A stretch of 64,000 bases of DNA from Acidobacteriota bacterium (GTDB lineage: Bacteria > Acidobacteriota > Thermoanaerobaculia > Multivoradales > JBCCEF01). A program made the position numbers and the translations under genes. The stretch lies in contig JBCCHV010000012.1 of assembly GCA_039028635.1 (NCBI GenBank), forward strand, positions 1 to 64,000. The letters are read 5' to 3'. Positions 27,018 to 35,353 of the stretch are shown here, piece by piece. Under the pieces are notes generated by a model that ran no database searches, was not told where the DNA came from, and saw only the letters and a list, made by a program, of their open reading frames with translations. Positions within the stretch are counted from its first letter, which is position 1, and each line of letters starts with the position of its first letter.

Positions 27018-27448
27018 CCGCGCCGCTGACAGTTCGCGTCGTCACCCTCGGCGGTCAGCCGGTGCCGGAGCGAGCCTCCGCCGGCGCCGCCGGATTCGAT
27101 CTGCGGGCTGCCGAGGACGTCACCCTCGCGCCAGGAGAGCGCCGGCTCGTACCCACCGGCATTCGCCTCGAGATTCCTCCGGGCTGGGAGGCGCAGGTGC
27201 GACCGCGCAGCGGCCTGGCCTGGAAGCAAGGGCTGACGGTGCTCAATGGGCCGGGGACGATCGATAGTGACTTTCGGGGTGAGGTCGGGGTGATCCTGAT
27301 CCACCTCGGTGCGTCCGTCGTCACCTTGAAAGCCGGCGATCGCATTGCTCAACTGGTCTTCGCGGCGGTGCCGGAGGTCGACTGGCGAGTGGTCGACGAG
27401 CTCGAGAACAGCGATCGCGGCCGCGGCGGATTCGGCTCCACCGGCTAG
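27014..27448 (+). CDS. dut: Deoxyuridine 5'-triphosphate nucleotidohydrolase (dUTPase)
   Basis: A 144-residue trimeric dUTPase that hydrolyses dUTP to dUMP and pyrophosphate. All five family motifs are present: 'AGAAGFDLRA' (1), 'RPRSGLA' (2), 'GTIDSDFRGEVGV' (3) with the catalytic Asp region, 'GDRIAQLV' (4) and the Gly-rich C terminus 'RGRGGFGSTG' (5). The GTG start overlaps the pseudopilin stop, so this housekeeping gene is translated with the secretion operon. Its stop codon abuts the repeat element at 27447. Confidence 0.96.
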   Translation: MTAPLTVRVVTLGGQPVPERASAGAAGFDLRAAEDVTLAPGERRLVPTGIRLEIPPGWEAQVRPRSGLAWKQGLTVLNGPGTIDSDFRGEVGVILIHLGASVVTLKAGDRIAQLVFAAVPEVDWRVVDELENSDRGRGGFGSTG

Positions 27449-27685
27449 CAGGCTGCTGAAAAGTCCGCTTCGCGACTTTTCCAGCGCTGCTACCTGTTTA
27501 TTTCGAGAGGGGCTACGCGCCCCTGACTGCGCGTCCCGGGCTGAGCGCCCCTGACTGCGCGTCCCGCTCCGGCCCAAGAAGCTTGGTTCTTGGGCCTCCT
27601 CTCCTGTCGCGGCGGTTTACCGCCGCCGGGCCCTTCCGGGCCCGGAAGCAGGTTGCCGACGAGTTTTTCAGCAACCTGCTGCTAG
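27447..27685. repeat. Hairpin-rich intergenic repeat element with inverted ends (MITE-like)
   Basis: The left end (CTAGCAGGCTGCTGAAAAG) and the reverse complement of the right end (CTAGCAGCAGGTTGCTGAAAA) match, giving imperfect terminal inverted repeats. Inside are at least five hairpins: 27447-27490 around GAAAAGTC/GACTTTTC; GGCCCAAGAA with TTCTTGGGCC at 27571-27596; GGCGG with CCGCC near 27611-27626; CCGGGCCC with GGGCCCGG near 27627-27646; and GCAGGTTGC with GCAACCTGC at 27648-27683. A 21-base direct repeat occurs at 27517-27537 and 27545-27565. There is no coding frame of note. It is most likely a non-autonomous mobile or REP-like repeat; a structured RNA or terminator array is the alternative. 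Confidence 0.6.
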
Positions 27686-27760
27686 GAGTTTCCGGTCCGC
27701 GGCGCTCTGCCGCCGAATTTCTCCCACGTTGCTTACTTCCTCCTGAAGGCCGCCGCAGCC

Positions 27761-27789
27761 TTGGCGGTGCCGGTTTGGCGCGGTATCAT
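27761..27789 (+). promoter_or_regulatory. Sigma-70-like promoter of the DUF4097-like gene
   Basis: TTGGCG at 27761-27766 and TATCAT at 27784-27789 are separated by exactly 17 bases. Transcription would start near 27796, and a GGAGGA ribosome-binding site follows at 27810-27815, before the ATG at 27824. The stretch 27686-27760 between the repeat element and this promoter holds nothing else I recognise. Confidence 0.55.
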
Positions 27790-27823
27790 AGGGCCGTCGG
27801 TTAATTTACGGAGGACCAGCGGT

Positions 27824-28753
27824 ATGACTCGCGCTCGTAGTGTGAATCGCGTTCGTAACCCCTATTGTCTGATTTTTCTGGCCCTGGTTGCCGGACTGAT
27901 GCTGGCTTCGGTCGCGCACGGAATGGAAGCGTCGATCGTCGACTTCGCGCCGCGGGCCACCGAGACCGAAGTCTTCGAGTTCTCGGCCGATGCGACGCCC
28001 CGACTCGAGGTGCGCCTCGACCAAGGTGTGGTGCGGGTCGAGCGCGGCGAGACCGGTCGGGTGGTGGTGCGCGCCAATGCTCCCTTGGGAGAGACGGTGC
28101 TCGGCTCGACGGTGAAGATCGAGCGTCACGGCGACACCCTGATGATCCTTCCCCGCAAGAGAGCGGTCGGCGGTGAGAGCGGTTCGCAGGCGGAGATCGA
28201 CCTCGAGGTCGAGTTTCCGGCTCGCGGCGAGCTCGACCTGCGCAGCCATCTCGGGGACTTCGAGGTCTATGACATCGACGGCGAGATCGATATGCGCTCG
28301 GATCGCGGCAGTCTCGTGCTGGAAGGCTCTTCCGGCACCCTGCTGCTGCAGACCGGCAGTGGCAGCATCGACCTGATCGATCTCGGTCAATCGGTCGTCC
28401 GCGCCACCACCGATAGCGGCGCGGTCCGCTACCGCGGTGGATCGCTGACGGATGGTCGCTACTCTTTCACCACCGCCAGCGGTCCGATCGAGATCGAGCA
28501 TCACCGCGAGGCCCATTACACGATCGTCGGGCGCACCCTTTCCGGCGATGTCTCCAACCAGGTCGACGGAGTGATCTCCGACGACTCGCGCTGGGGGCCG
28601 GTCAAGCACCTCCACGGTGAGTATGGCCTCGATCACCAGGCGGCCTCGACGGTCCAGGTGATCTCCGCCAGCGGTGACATCTCCCTCGCCCTCAGTCCGC
28701 AGCCGGGCGACTTCGCCGTCGCGGCCAGCGACCAGCCCTCTGAGCCAGAGTAG
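27824..28753 (+). CDS. Secreted DUF4097-like beta-helix protein
   Basis: A 309-residue exported protein. The ATG at 27824 follows GGAGGA by 8 bases, and a signal peptide (YCLIFLALVAGLMLASVAHG) fills residues 12-32. The rest is a regular strand repeat ('GELDLRSHLGDFEVYDIDGEIDMRSDRGSLVLEGSSGTLLLQTGSGSIDLIDLG') typical of DUF4097/putative adhesin proteins, which stack as beta-solenoids. The function of the family is not established; related genes often sit with anti-sigma factors or envelope-stress genes. It has its own promoter, separate from dut. Confidence 0.78.
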   Translation: MTRARSVNRVRNPYCLIFLALVAGLMLASVAHGMEASIVDFAPRATETEVFEFSADATPRLEVRLDQGVVRVERGETGRVVVRANAPLGETVLGSTVKIERHGDTLMILPRKRAVGGESGSQAEIDLEVEFPARGELDLRSHLGDFEVYDIDGEIDMRSDRGSLVLEGSSGTLLLQTGSGSIDLIDLGQSVVRATTDSGAVRYRGGSLTDGRYSFTTASGPIEIEHHREAHYTIVGRTLSGDVSNQVDGVISDDSRWGPVKHLHGEYGLDHQAASTVQVISASGDISLALSPQPGDFAVAASDQPSEPE

Positions 28754-28813
28754 TCGCTAGACTCCCGGCCGCCGCCCGTTGGGTGGCGGTCGGCCGCCGT
28801 CGTACGTCCCTCC

Positions 28814-29611
28814 ATGGGCGAGACTCTCTACCAGGTCGACGCATTCACTCGCCGTCCCTTCGCCGGCAATCCGGCGGCCGTGTGCGTGCTGGAAACTGCC
28901 GCGCCGGAGCCCTGGATGCAGGCCGTGGCGCGCGAGATGAACCTCGCCGAAACGGCCTTTCTGGTGCCGCGAGCCGATGACGCCTTCGATCTGCGCTGGT
29001 TCACGCCGCGGGTGGAGGTCGAGCTCTGCGGTCACGCCACCCTCGCCTCGGCCCACGTTCTCTGGCAGACGGAGCGTCTTGCGCGGTCGTCGCCGGCGCG
29101 CTTCCATACCCGTAGCGGTTGGCTGACGGCCCGTTGCCTGGAGGTCGGGATCGAGATGGATTTCCCGAGCAATCCCCCGCGACCGACGCGCCACGGAGTC
29201 GCGCTCCAGGAGGCCTTGGGAACCGCCGCGGTGGAGGTCGCCGAGTACGGCAGCGACGGCCTGGCGGTACTCGCCGACGCCGCGGCGGTGCGCCAGCTCT
29301 CACCGAATCTCGCGGCGATCGCCGCGCTGCCCTTCCGCGGGGTGACCGTGACCGCTCCCGGAGACCAGGACTTCGACTGCGTGTCTCGCTTCTTCGGTCC
29401 CCGGGTCGGCGTGCCGGAGGATGCCGTGACGGGGTCCGCTCACTGCGGACTGGCTCCCTACTGGAGCGCTCGCCTCGGGAAGACCGAGCTGCGTGCCCAT
29501 CAGGCGTCGGAGCGCGGCGGCGAGCTCGAGCTCCGCTTGGCAGGTGAGCGGGTCTTCCTGCGAGGTGAGGCGGTGACCGTGCTGCGGGCGGAGTTGCTGG
29601 TCACCGAGTGA
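28814..29611 (+). CDS. PhzF-family isomerase/epimerase
   Basis: A 265-residue PhzF-fold protein (diaminopimelate epimerase-like double domain). Family motifs are 'YQVDAFTRRPFAGNPAAVCVL' at the N terminus, 'MNLAETAFLV' with the catalytic Glu near residue 45, 'ELCGHATLASAHVL' and 'EDAVTGSAHCGLAPYW'. Most members of this family outside phenazine clusters have unknown substrates, and no phenazine genes are nearby. It is probably cytoplasmic. It follows the DUF4097-like gene in the same direction with a 60-base gap. Confidence 0.92.
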   Translation: MGETLYQVDAFTRRPFAGNPAAVCVLETAAPEPWMQAVAREMNLAETAFLVPRADDAFDLRWFTPRVEVELCGHATLASAHVLWQTERLARSSPARFHTRSGWLTARCLEVGIEMDFPSNPPRPTRHGVALQEALGTAAVEVAEYGSDGLAVLADAAAVRQLSPNLAAIAALPFRGVTVTAPGDQDFDCVSRFFGPRVGVPEDAVTGSAHCGLAPYWSARLGKTELRAHQASERGGELELRLAGERVFLRGEAVTVLRAELLVTE

Positions 29612-29655
29612 GTCGGGATTCGCCGCCGCCAATGGCTGCGAACATTCGACGGCCT

Positions 29656-29673
29656 CCCACCCTGTCGGGTGGG
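29656..29673. other. Perfect 7-bp hairpin between phzF-like and histidine-kinase genes
   Basis: CCCACCC, loop TGTC, GGGTGGG. No T-run follows on either strand, so it is not a standard intrinsic terminator. It may still mark the 3' end of the upstream transcript. Confidence 0.4.
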
Positions 29674-29709
29674 CCGACTGCAGCGGCGTGCTAGCCTGCC
29701 GCGATCGTC

Positions 29710-31140
29710 ATGAACCGCAGCCGCGATCCCGAGTCCTGGGAGAGTCCGGAGTTCCCCCTCCAGCGTTGGCGCTGGGCCGCGATCGCTGCGCCCCTCCTGC
29801 TGACCGCCGTGCTGATGGCCCTCCTCTGGGCTTTCGCCGAACCGGCGCCCTGGGCGCCCTGGGCGCTCGCTGCCATCGCCTTGGTGGCGGTGATTTTCTA
29901 CGCCGTCGTCTTCTCTCGCCTCGAGGGCTACCGACGGCGCCTCGAGCGCCGCAATCAAGAGCTCGAGCTGTTGCGTCGTGCGGCCTTGAACGTCGGTTCG
30001 GAGCTCAGCCTCGAAGTGGTTCTGGAGCGTTTGGTCGAACAGGCGACGCAGCTTCTTGGAACCCGCTACGGGGCCCTCTCGGTGCTCGGCGAGGACGATG
30101 CCATCAAGACCTTCGTCACCGTGGGAATCGGTCGGGCGGCGGCCGATCAGATCGGCTCGCCGCCGGTCGGCCGAGGCCTGCTGGGAATTTCACTCCACCG
30201 CGGGGAAACGCTGCGTTTGGGCGACCTGACGCTCGACCCGCGAGCCTGCGGCTTTCCCGACCATCATCCGCGGATGTCCACCCTACTGGCGGTGCCGCTG
30301 GCCTGTCAGTCGCCCTATCGCGGCAATCTCTACCTGAGCGAGAAGATCGACGGCAGGAGCTTCGATCGGGAAGACGAAGAGACTCTCATCCGCTTCGCCG
30401 CCCAGGCCGCCATGGCGGTGGACAACGCCCATCTGCACTCGCAGGTGGGTTCGGTGGCGGTGGCCGAAGAGCGGCTGCGCTTGGCTCATGAGCTGCATGA
30501 TGGCCAAGCCCAGGTGCTCGCCTTCGTCAATGCCAAGGCTCAGGCGGTGCGGGAGTTTCTGCGCAGCGAGAGCTACCAGGAGGCGAGGCGTCAGCTCGAT
30601 CAGCTCGCCGAAGCCGCCCGCGGCATCCTGGCCGACGTCCGCGAGGGCATTCTCGGCCTGCGTTCGGTCGGCGCCTCGGGACCCCTTTTGGACAACCTGC
30701 GCCAGTACCTCGAGCTCTGGCAAGAACAGGCTCGTATCGAGGTCGAGGCGCGCCTCGAGCCGATCCCGGAGCTTCCGCCCGGGGTCGAGCTGCAGATTCT
30801 CAGAATTCTGCAGGAAGCGCTGACCAACGTACGCAAGCACGCCGGCACGGACCGGGTGCGGGTCGCCCTCGAGCCCTGGGGACGCGGGCTGCGCCTCGAG
30901 ATCGATGACCGGGGTCGCGGCTTCACCGCCGGCGCCAGCGGCCCTGTCGGCATCCCCCGCTTCGGCCTCGCCACCATGCGCGAGCGCGCCCAGGCGATCT
31001 CCGCCCAGCTCGATGTGACCTCCGAGCCCGGCCGGGGGACGCGGGTTCGCCTGCAGTACGAACCGGATCCGACCACCTCCAATGACGGTCTGCTCTTGGC
31101 GGGCCTCGATTCCAGCGACCGCGAAGGAGAATCCGCTTGA
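29710..31140 (+). CDS. GAF-domain sensor histidine kinase (NarL/DegS type)
   Basis: A 476-residue kinase. Two membrane helices occupy residues 18-60, followed by a short coiled coil, a GAF domain (about 95-240, 'LGTRYGALSVLGEDD', 'VPLACQSPYRGNLYL'), a HisKA_3 dimerisation domain with the phosphoacceptor in 'LAHELHDGQAQ' near residue 262, and a HATPase domain ('EALTNVRKHAG', 'DDRGRGF', 'GLATMRERA', 'GRGTRVRL'). The stop overlaps the start of the response regulator gene (TTGA), so the two form a cognate pair. The GAF domain may bind a small ligand, haem or an Fe-S cluster; I see no clear cysteine cluster. Confidence 0.93.
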   Translation: MNRSRDPESWESPEFPLQRWRWAAIAAPLLLTAVLMALLWAFAEPAPWAPWALAAIALVAVIFYAVVFSRLEGYRRRLERRNQELELLRRAALNVGSELSLEVVLERLVEQATQLLGTRYGALSVLGEDDAIKTFVTVGIGRAAADQIGSPPVGRGLLGISLHRGETLRLGDLTLDPRACGFPDHHPRMSTLLAVPLACQSPYRGNLYLSEKIDGRSFDREDEETLIRFAAQAAMAVDNAHLHSQVGSVAVAEERLRLAHELHDGQAQVLAFVNAKAQAVREFLRSESYQEARRQLDQLAEAARGILADVREGILGLRSVGASGPLLDNLRQYLELWQEQARIEVEARLEPIPELPPGVELQILRILQEALTNVRKHAGTDRVRVALEPWGRGLRLEIDDRGRGFTAGASGPVGIPRFGLATMRERAQAISAQLDVTSEPGRGTRVRLQYEPDPTTSNDGLLLAGLDSSDREGESA

Positions 31141-31796
31141 GAATCCTGATAGCCGACGATCATGCCCTGTTCCGCGATGGTCTCAAGAGCCTCCTCCGCG
31201 GCCACGGTCTCGAGGTGGTGGGCGAGGCGGCCAACGGCCGTGAAGCGATCGAGCTCACCCGCACCTTGCAGCCCGACATCGTGCTGATGGATCTCGCAAT
31301 GCCCGAGATCGACGGCCTCGCGGCCACCCGTGCGTTGGCCCACGCAGATCTACCCTCCAAGATCGTCGTCCTGACGGCGTCGAGCGACGACGGCAACCTC
31401 TTCGAGGCGATCAAAGCGGGGGCGGAGGGCTACTTGCTCAAGGATCTCGAGGCGGAGTCCTTCTTCGCCCTGCTCGCAGGAGTGGCGCGAGGCGAGCCGG
31501 CTTTGACGCCTGGATTGGCTCGCAAGGTGCTGCAGGAGTTCGCGCGCCCACAGGCGACGCCCAGCAAGGACCACGACCCCGATGCCCTCACTGCCCGCGA
31601 GCAAGAAGTCCTCGAGATCATGGTCGAGGGAGTGACCACCAATCGCGGCCTGGCGGAAGCGCTGGGAGTGAGCGAGAACACGGTCAAGTTCCACGTCCGC
31701 AACATCCTCGACAAGCTCCACCTCAACAACCGTGCCCAGGCGGTTGGATACGCCTTGCGGCACGGCCTGGTCGAAGGCGTCGACGAAGCCAAGTAG
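31137..31796 (+). CDS. LuxR/NarL-family response regulator
   Basis: A 219-residue regulator with a receiver domain ('ILIADDHALFRDGLKSLL', phosphoacceptor Asp in 'DIVLMDLAMP' near residue 54, Lys in the 'LLKDLEAESF' region) and a C-terminal LuxR helix-turn-helix ('LTAREQEVLEIMVEGVTTNRGLAEALGVSENTVKFHVRNILDKLHLNNRAQAVGYA'). TTG at 31137 is the only start that overlaps the kinase stop and keeps the conserved N terminus. It lies upstream of the respiratory operon in the same orientation and may regulate it. Confidence 0.93.
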   Translation: MRILIADDHALFRDGLKSLLRGHGLEVVGEAANGREAIELTRTLQPDIVLMDLAMPEIDGLAATRALAHADLPSKIVVLTASSDDGNLFEAIKAGAEGYLLKDLEAESFFALLAGVARGEPALTPGLARKVLQEFARPQATPSKDHDPDALTAREQEVLEIMVEGVTTNRGLAEALGVSENTVKFHVRNILDKLHLNNRAQAVGYALRHGLVEGVDEAK

Positions 31797-32077
31797 GCTG
31801 CCGCCGAAGAGCTCCTCCATCCCGCGCTGCCCGAGCCCGCCCGGCTCGGCGGCGACCGGTCCGACCGCGACCTCGGCATCCAGCAGGCGTCAAGGCCCGC
31901 GCGCTCTGGACCTGCGACGATCGGCCGCTCCCGGCGGCATGAACCGGCCCCGCCGCCTGCTCTGCGGCGAAGCGCGCCCACCCGCTCGGGTGGCTCCACA
32001 AAACCGCCCTCATGGACGTGGTTCGCCGCGCCTCGGACCGGCATGATCTCAGGGTTCCACCGAGGAGGAGTCCCACC

Positions 32078-32617
32078 ATGTCCGCAGAACCGACGGATCG
32101 TCCCGACGATCCGACGACAACGCCGGAGCGGCGCACCTTTCTGAAGCGACTGGCCTCGCTGCTGGTCGGCGGCGGTCTGGTGGCTGCCTACGGCACCCTG
32201 GCGGGATTCTTCGCGCGCTTCCTCTACCCCGCCCGGGGCGATCGCGGGAGCTGGATGTTCGTGCGCCAGATCAGCGGCGTAGGGGTTGGGGACTCGGTGG
32301 CCTATCGCTTGCCCAACGGCTTGCCGATCAGCATCACGCGCCGGGGTGATTCCGGCCAGGCGAAGGATTTCGTGGCCTTCTCCAGTACTTGCCCTCACCT
32401 CGGTTGCCGGGTCCATTGGGAGTCCCACAACCAGCGCTACTTCTGTCCTTGCCACAACGGCGTCTTCAGTCCTGACGGTCGCGCCATCGCCGGACCGCCG
32501 GCAGATGCCGGTCAGTCCTTGGAGCCCTACCCCCTGGAGGTGCGGGACGGCTTGCTCTTCATCCAGGTTTCTCTCGACCAGGTGGCTGCCAAGGGCCGGT
32601 CGACGAACCGCGCATGA
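32078..32617 (+). CDS. Rieske iron-sulfur protein of a cytochrome b complex
   Basis: A 179-residue Rieske protein. The N-terminal ERRTFLKR followed by a hydrophobic helix resembles the twin-arginine signal-anchor used by such proteins. The [2Fe-2S] ligands are the box CPHLGC near residue 105 and the box CPCHNG near residue 123, each with its His; 'GPPADAGQSLEPYPL' is the Pro loop. It takes electrons from quinol at the periplasmic face. ATG 32078 follows GAGGAGG. The 281-base gap before it (31797-32077) has two short hairpins (31829-31846, and CCACCCG with CGGGTGG near 31979) but no clear promoter. It overlaps the cytochrome b gene by four bases. Confidence 0.94.
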   Translation: MSAEPTDRPDDPTTTPERRTFLKRLASLLVGGGLVAAYGTLAGFFARFLYPARGDRGSWMFVRQISGVGVGDSVAYRLPNGLPISITRRGDSGQAKDFVAFSSTCPHLGCRVHWESHNQRYFCPCHNGVFSPDGRAIAGPPADAGQSLEPYPLEVRDGLLFIQVSLDQVAAKGRSTNRA

Positions 32618-33657
32618 GGGCTTTGACGCAGTGGTGGACGGAGCGTTTTCCGGTTTCCGCCGACGATCTGCGGACGCTAACCAACGAGCCCGTCCCGGAG
32701 CATCTCAAGCGCTGGTGGTTCGCCCTCGGAGGCACTCCCGCCTACCTCTTCGTAATTCAGATCGTCACCGGAATCGGGCTCGCTTTCTACTACCAGCCGA
32801 CCACCCTGGGAGCCTACGAGTCGGTGCGCTACATCACCGAGGAGGCGGCCTTCGGGTGGTACATCCGCGGTCTCCACAAGTGGGGCGCGACGCTGATGAT
32901 CGCGGCCGTCGTGTTGCACCAGATGCGGGTCTTCTTCACCGGCGCCTATCGCCGTCCGCGGGAGCTCAACTGGGTGGTCGGCATGACCATTCTGGTCGCC
33001 ACCCTGATGCTGGGTTTCACCGGCTACAGCCTGGTCTACGAACAGCTCTCCTATTGGGGTGCCACCGTCGGAGCCAACATGGCGGCCGGCGTTCCGGTGG
33101 TCGGAGATCTGCTGCAACAAATGCTCCTCGGCGGCGAGGCCTACAACGCCCATACGCTGTCCCGCTTCTATGTGCTGCACGCGGCGGTACTGCCGATGTT
33201 CCTGGTGCTGCTGATCGCTCTCCACATCGTGATCATTCGGCTGCACGGCATCGCCCCCCTCGAGCCCGAGGGCGGCAAGCCCGGCCGCACCTTCGACTTC
33301 TTCCCCGATCACATCCTGACGGAGCTCATCATCGGCCTCGGTCTGATGATCGTTCTGTCGGCCTTGGCGACCCTTCTGCCGGCCAGCCTGGGACCGCCCG
33401 CCGATCCCCTCACCACCCCCGAGGTGATCAAGCCGGAGTGGTTCTTCTATGTCGCCTTCCGCTGGCTCAAGCTGTTCTCCGGCACCTTCGCCTTGCTGTC
33501 GATCGGGTTCATCGTTTTCACCATGTTCGCCTGGCCCTGGATCGATGGCTGGATTCGGCGCCGCAGCCGCTTCAAGGAGGCCAGCATCTGGATCGGCATC
33601 GCGGCGGCTCTGGCGATCATCACCCTCACCGTTTGGGAAGGACTGGTAGCCCACTGA
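32614..33657 (+). CDS. Cytochrome b of a Rieske/cytochrome b complex
   Basis: A 347-residue membrane protein combining the b6-like and subunit-IV-like halves. The two haem-ligand His pairs are visible: 'GLHKW' with 'VLHQM' 14 residues later, and 'VLHAAV' with 'ALHIV' 15 residues later. The quinol-site motif reads PEWFF where PEWY is usual. It would oxidise quinol together with the Rieske protein. No cytochrome c1 or cytochrome f gene follows; an octaheme cytochrome c gene occupies that place, 40 bases downstream. Confidence 0.93.
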   Translation: MRALTQWWTERFPVSADDLRTLTNEPVPEHLKRWWFALGGTPAYLFVIQIVTGIGLAFYYQPTTLGAYESVRYITEEAAFGWYIRGLHKWGATLMIAAVVLHQMRVFFTGAYRRPRELNWVVGMTILVATLMLGFTGYSLVYEQLSYWGATVGANMAAGVPVVGDLLQQMLLGGEAYNAHTLSRFYVLHAAVLPMFLVLLIALHIVIIRLHGIAPLEPEGGKPGRTFDFFPDHILTELIIGLGLMIVLSALATLLPASLGPPADPLTTPEVIKPEWFFYVAFRWLKLFSGTFALLSIGFIVFTMFAWPWIDGWIRRRSRFKEASIWIGIAAALAIITLTVWEGLVAH

Positions 33658-33697
33658 TCGGCTCGCCCCGGCACTGCTCGAGGCCCTTCTCTATGGG

Positions 33698-35353
33698 ATG
33701 GAGGTGTTCCCGGTGGATTTGAAACAGAAACGCTGGATCATCATCGGACTGGCTTTCCTCTTCTTGCTGTCGCTGCTCCTGGTGCAGTGGCGCGAGGTGG
33801 CGCGTCGTCACGAGGAGCTCGGCATGACGGCGCCGAGCTTTGCGGTACCGGCGACCTCCCAATCGTGCATGGACTGCCATGTGGAAACCACCCCGGGCAT
33901 CGTCGATCACTGGGCGGGCAGCAAACATGCCATCACCGGCGTCGGTTGCTACGACTGTCACCGCGCCGAAGAGGGCGACGTCGATGGCTTCGATCACTAC
34001 GGCCTGCGGGTGGCGTCGGTGGTCACGCCCCTCGACTGTGGTCGCTGCCATGCCGAGGTGGCGGAGGAATTTCAGGGCAGTCATCACTCCGCCGCCGGCA
34101 ACATTTTGGCTTCCCTCGACAACTTCCTCGCCGAGACGGTGGAGGGTGGCCCGCCGCTGTTCAATCCTCACTCGCCGACGCCGGGCAAGATGGTGGAGTC
34201 GGTCAACGGCCACGCCAGCGCCTTCCTGGGGTGTCAACAGTGCCACGGCAGCAAAGTGGCCTTCCGGACCGTCGACGGTGGTCGCGTCACGGTGGATGAC
34301 CTGAAGCCGGACAAGGCCGGCCATCCAACCAATGCCCAGGCGGTGGCGCGAATCCTGCGCGATCCCAGTGGCAAGCCGATCTTCGACGCCGGGACCTGGC
34401 CCAATACCGGCATCGGCCGGCTCAATCTCGATGGCTCGCGGGGCTCTTGCTCCGCTTGCCACAGCCGTCACGATTTCTCGCCCCGGCGGGCCCGCCAGCC
34501 GGAGAACTGCGGCAAGTGCCACCTCGGTCCGGATCATCCGCAGAAGGAGATCTTCGAAGAGTCCAAGCACGGCGTCGCCTACCGCGACCTCAAGGACGAG
34601 ATGAACCTGGCGGGCGAGTCCTGGGTGCTGGGCGAGGACTACAGCCAGGCGCCGACCTGCGCCACGTGCCACATGTCCGGCCATTCGCGCAACGGTGGCC
34701 GGGTGACCCATGACCCCGGCGAGCGCATCTCCTGGACCAATCGGCCACCGGTCAGCCTGGTGCTCGACACCGACGCCGAGGGACACGTCGTCAAGGCCAC
34801 CGATCCGGTGGAGCGCCAAGCGCTGATCGCCGACTCGGCGGAATCGAAGCGCAACCGCATGAAAGCGGTTTGCTCCCATTGCCACACGCCGAGCTACATA
34901 GATGCCTTCTACCAGCAGTACGACGACCTGGTGATCCTCTACAACGAGAAGTTCGCCAAGCCCGGCCAGGCGATCATGGCGGCGCTGCTCGACCAGGGGT
35001 TGAGGTCCGAGACCGCCTTTGACGAAGAGATCGAGTGGACCTGGTTCTACCTCTGGCACCACGAGGGGCGGCGAGCCCGCCACGGCGCCTCCATGATGGC
35101 GCCCGACTACACCCACTGGCACGGCATGTACGAGGTCGCCGAGCGCTTCTACATGGAGCTCATCCCTCAGGCGCGGGAGCTCACCGAGGAGGGACGCGGT
35201 CACGGTAAGGGCGCCGGTGCCGCCGTCGTCGAGGGACTGATCAGCGACATCCTCGAACGGCCCGAGCACGCCTGGTTCGAGGAGGGTGCCGAAGACGACA
35301 TGCGACGCATTCGCGAGGCGATGGAGGAACGCTATGGACAGGGCGAAAGCTGA
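33698..35353 (+). CDS. Membrane-anchored octaheme cytochrome c, hydroxylamine oxidoreductase-like
   Basis: A 551-residue multihaem cytochrome. One N-terminal hydrophobic helix (IIIGLAFLFLLSLLLVQW) anchors it facing the periplasm. Eight CxxCH sites occur near residues 57, 84, 113, 179, 251, 271, 321 and 392 (CMDCH, CYDCH, CGRCH, CQQCH, CSACH, CGKCH, CATCH, CSHCH). Number, spacing and total length fit the octaheme HAO/nitrite-reductase superfamily. The segment 'MMAPDYTHWHGMYEV' near residue 470 resembles the region that carries the haem-crosslinking Tyr in true HAO, which I cannot confirm. The gene overlaps the next by 20 bases. It is likely the electron acceptor of the Rieske/b pair; catalysis on N or S compounds is possible. 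Confidence 0.88.
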   Translation: MEVFPVDLKQKRWIIIGLAFLFLLSLLLVQWREVARRHEELGMTAPSFAVPATSQSCMDCHVETTPGIVDHWAGSKHAITGVGCYDCHRAEEGDVDGFDHYGLRVASVVTPLDCGRCHAEVAEEFQGSHHSAAGNILASLDNFLAETVEGGPPLFNPHSPTPGKMVESVNGHASAFLGCQQCHGSKVAFRTVDGGRVTVDDLKPDKAGHPTNAQAVARILRDPSGKPIFDAGTWPNTGIGRLNLDGSRGSCSACHSRHDFSPRRARQPENCGKCHLGPDHPQKEIFEESKHGVAYRDLKDEMNLAGESWVLGEDYSQAPTCATCHMSGHSRNGGRVTHDPGERISWTNRPPVSLVLDTDAEGHVVKATDPVERQALIADSAESKRNRMKAVCSHCHTPSYIDAFYQQYDDLVILYNEKFAKPGQAIMAALLDQGLRSETAFDEEIEWTWFYLWHHEGRRARHGASMMAPDYTHWHGMYEVAERFYMELIPQARELTEEGRGHGKGAGAAVVEGLISDILERPEHAWFEEGAEDDMRRIREAMEERYGQGES

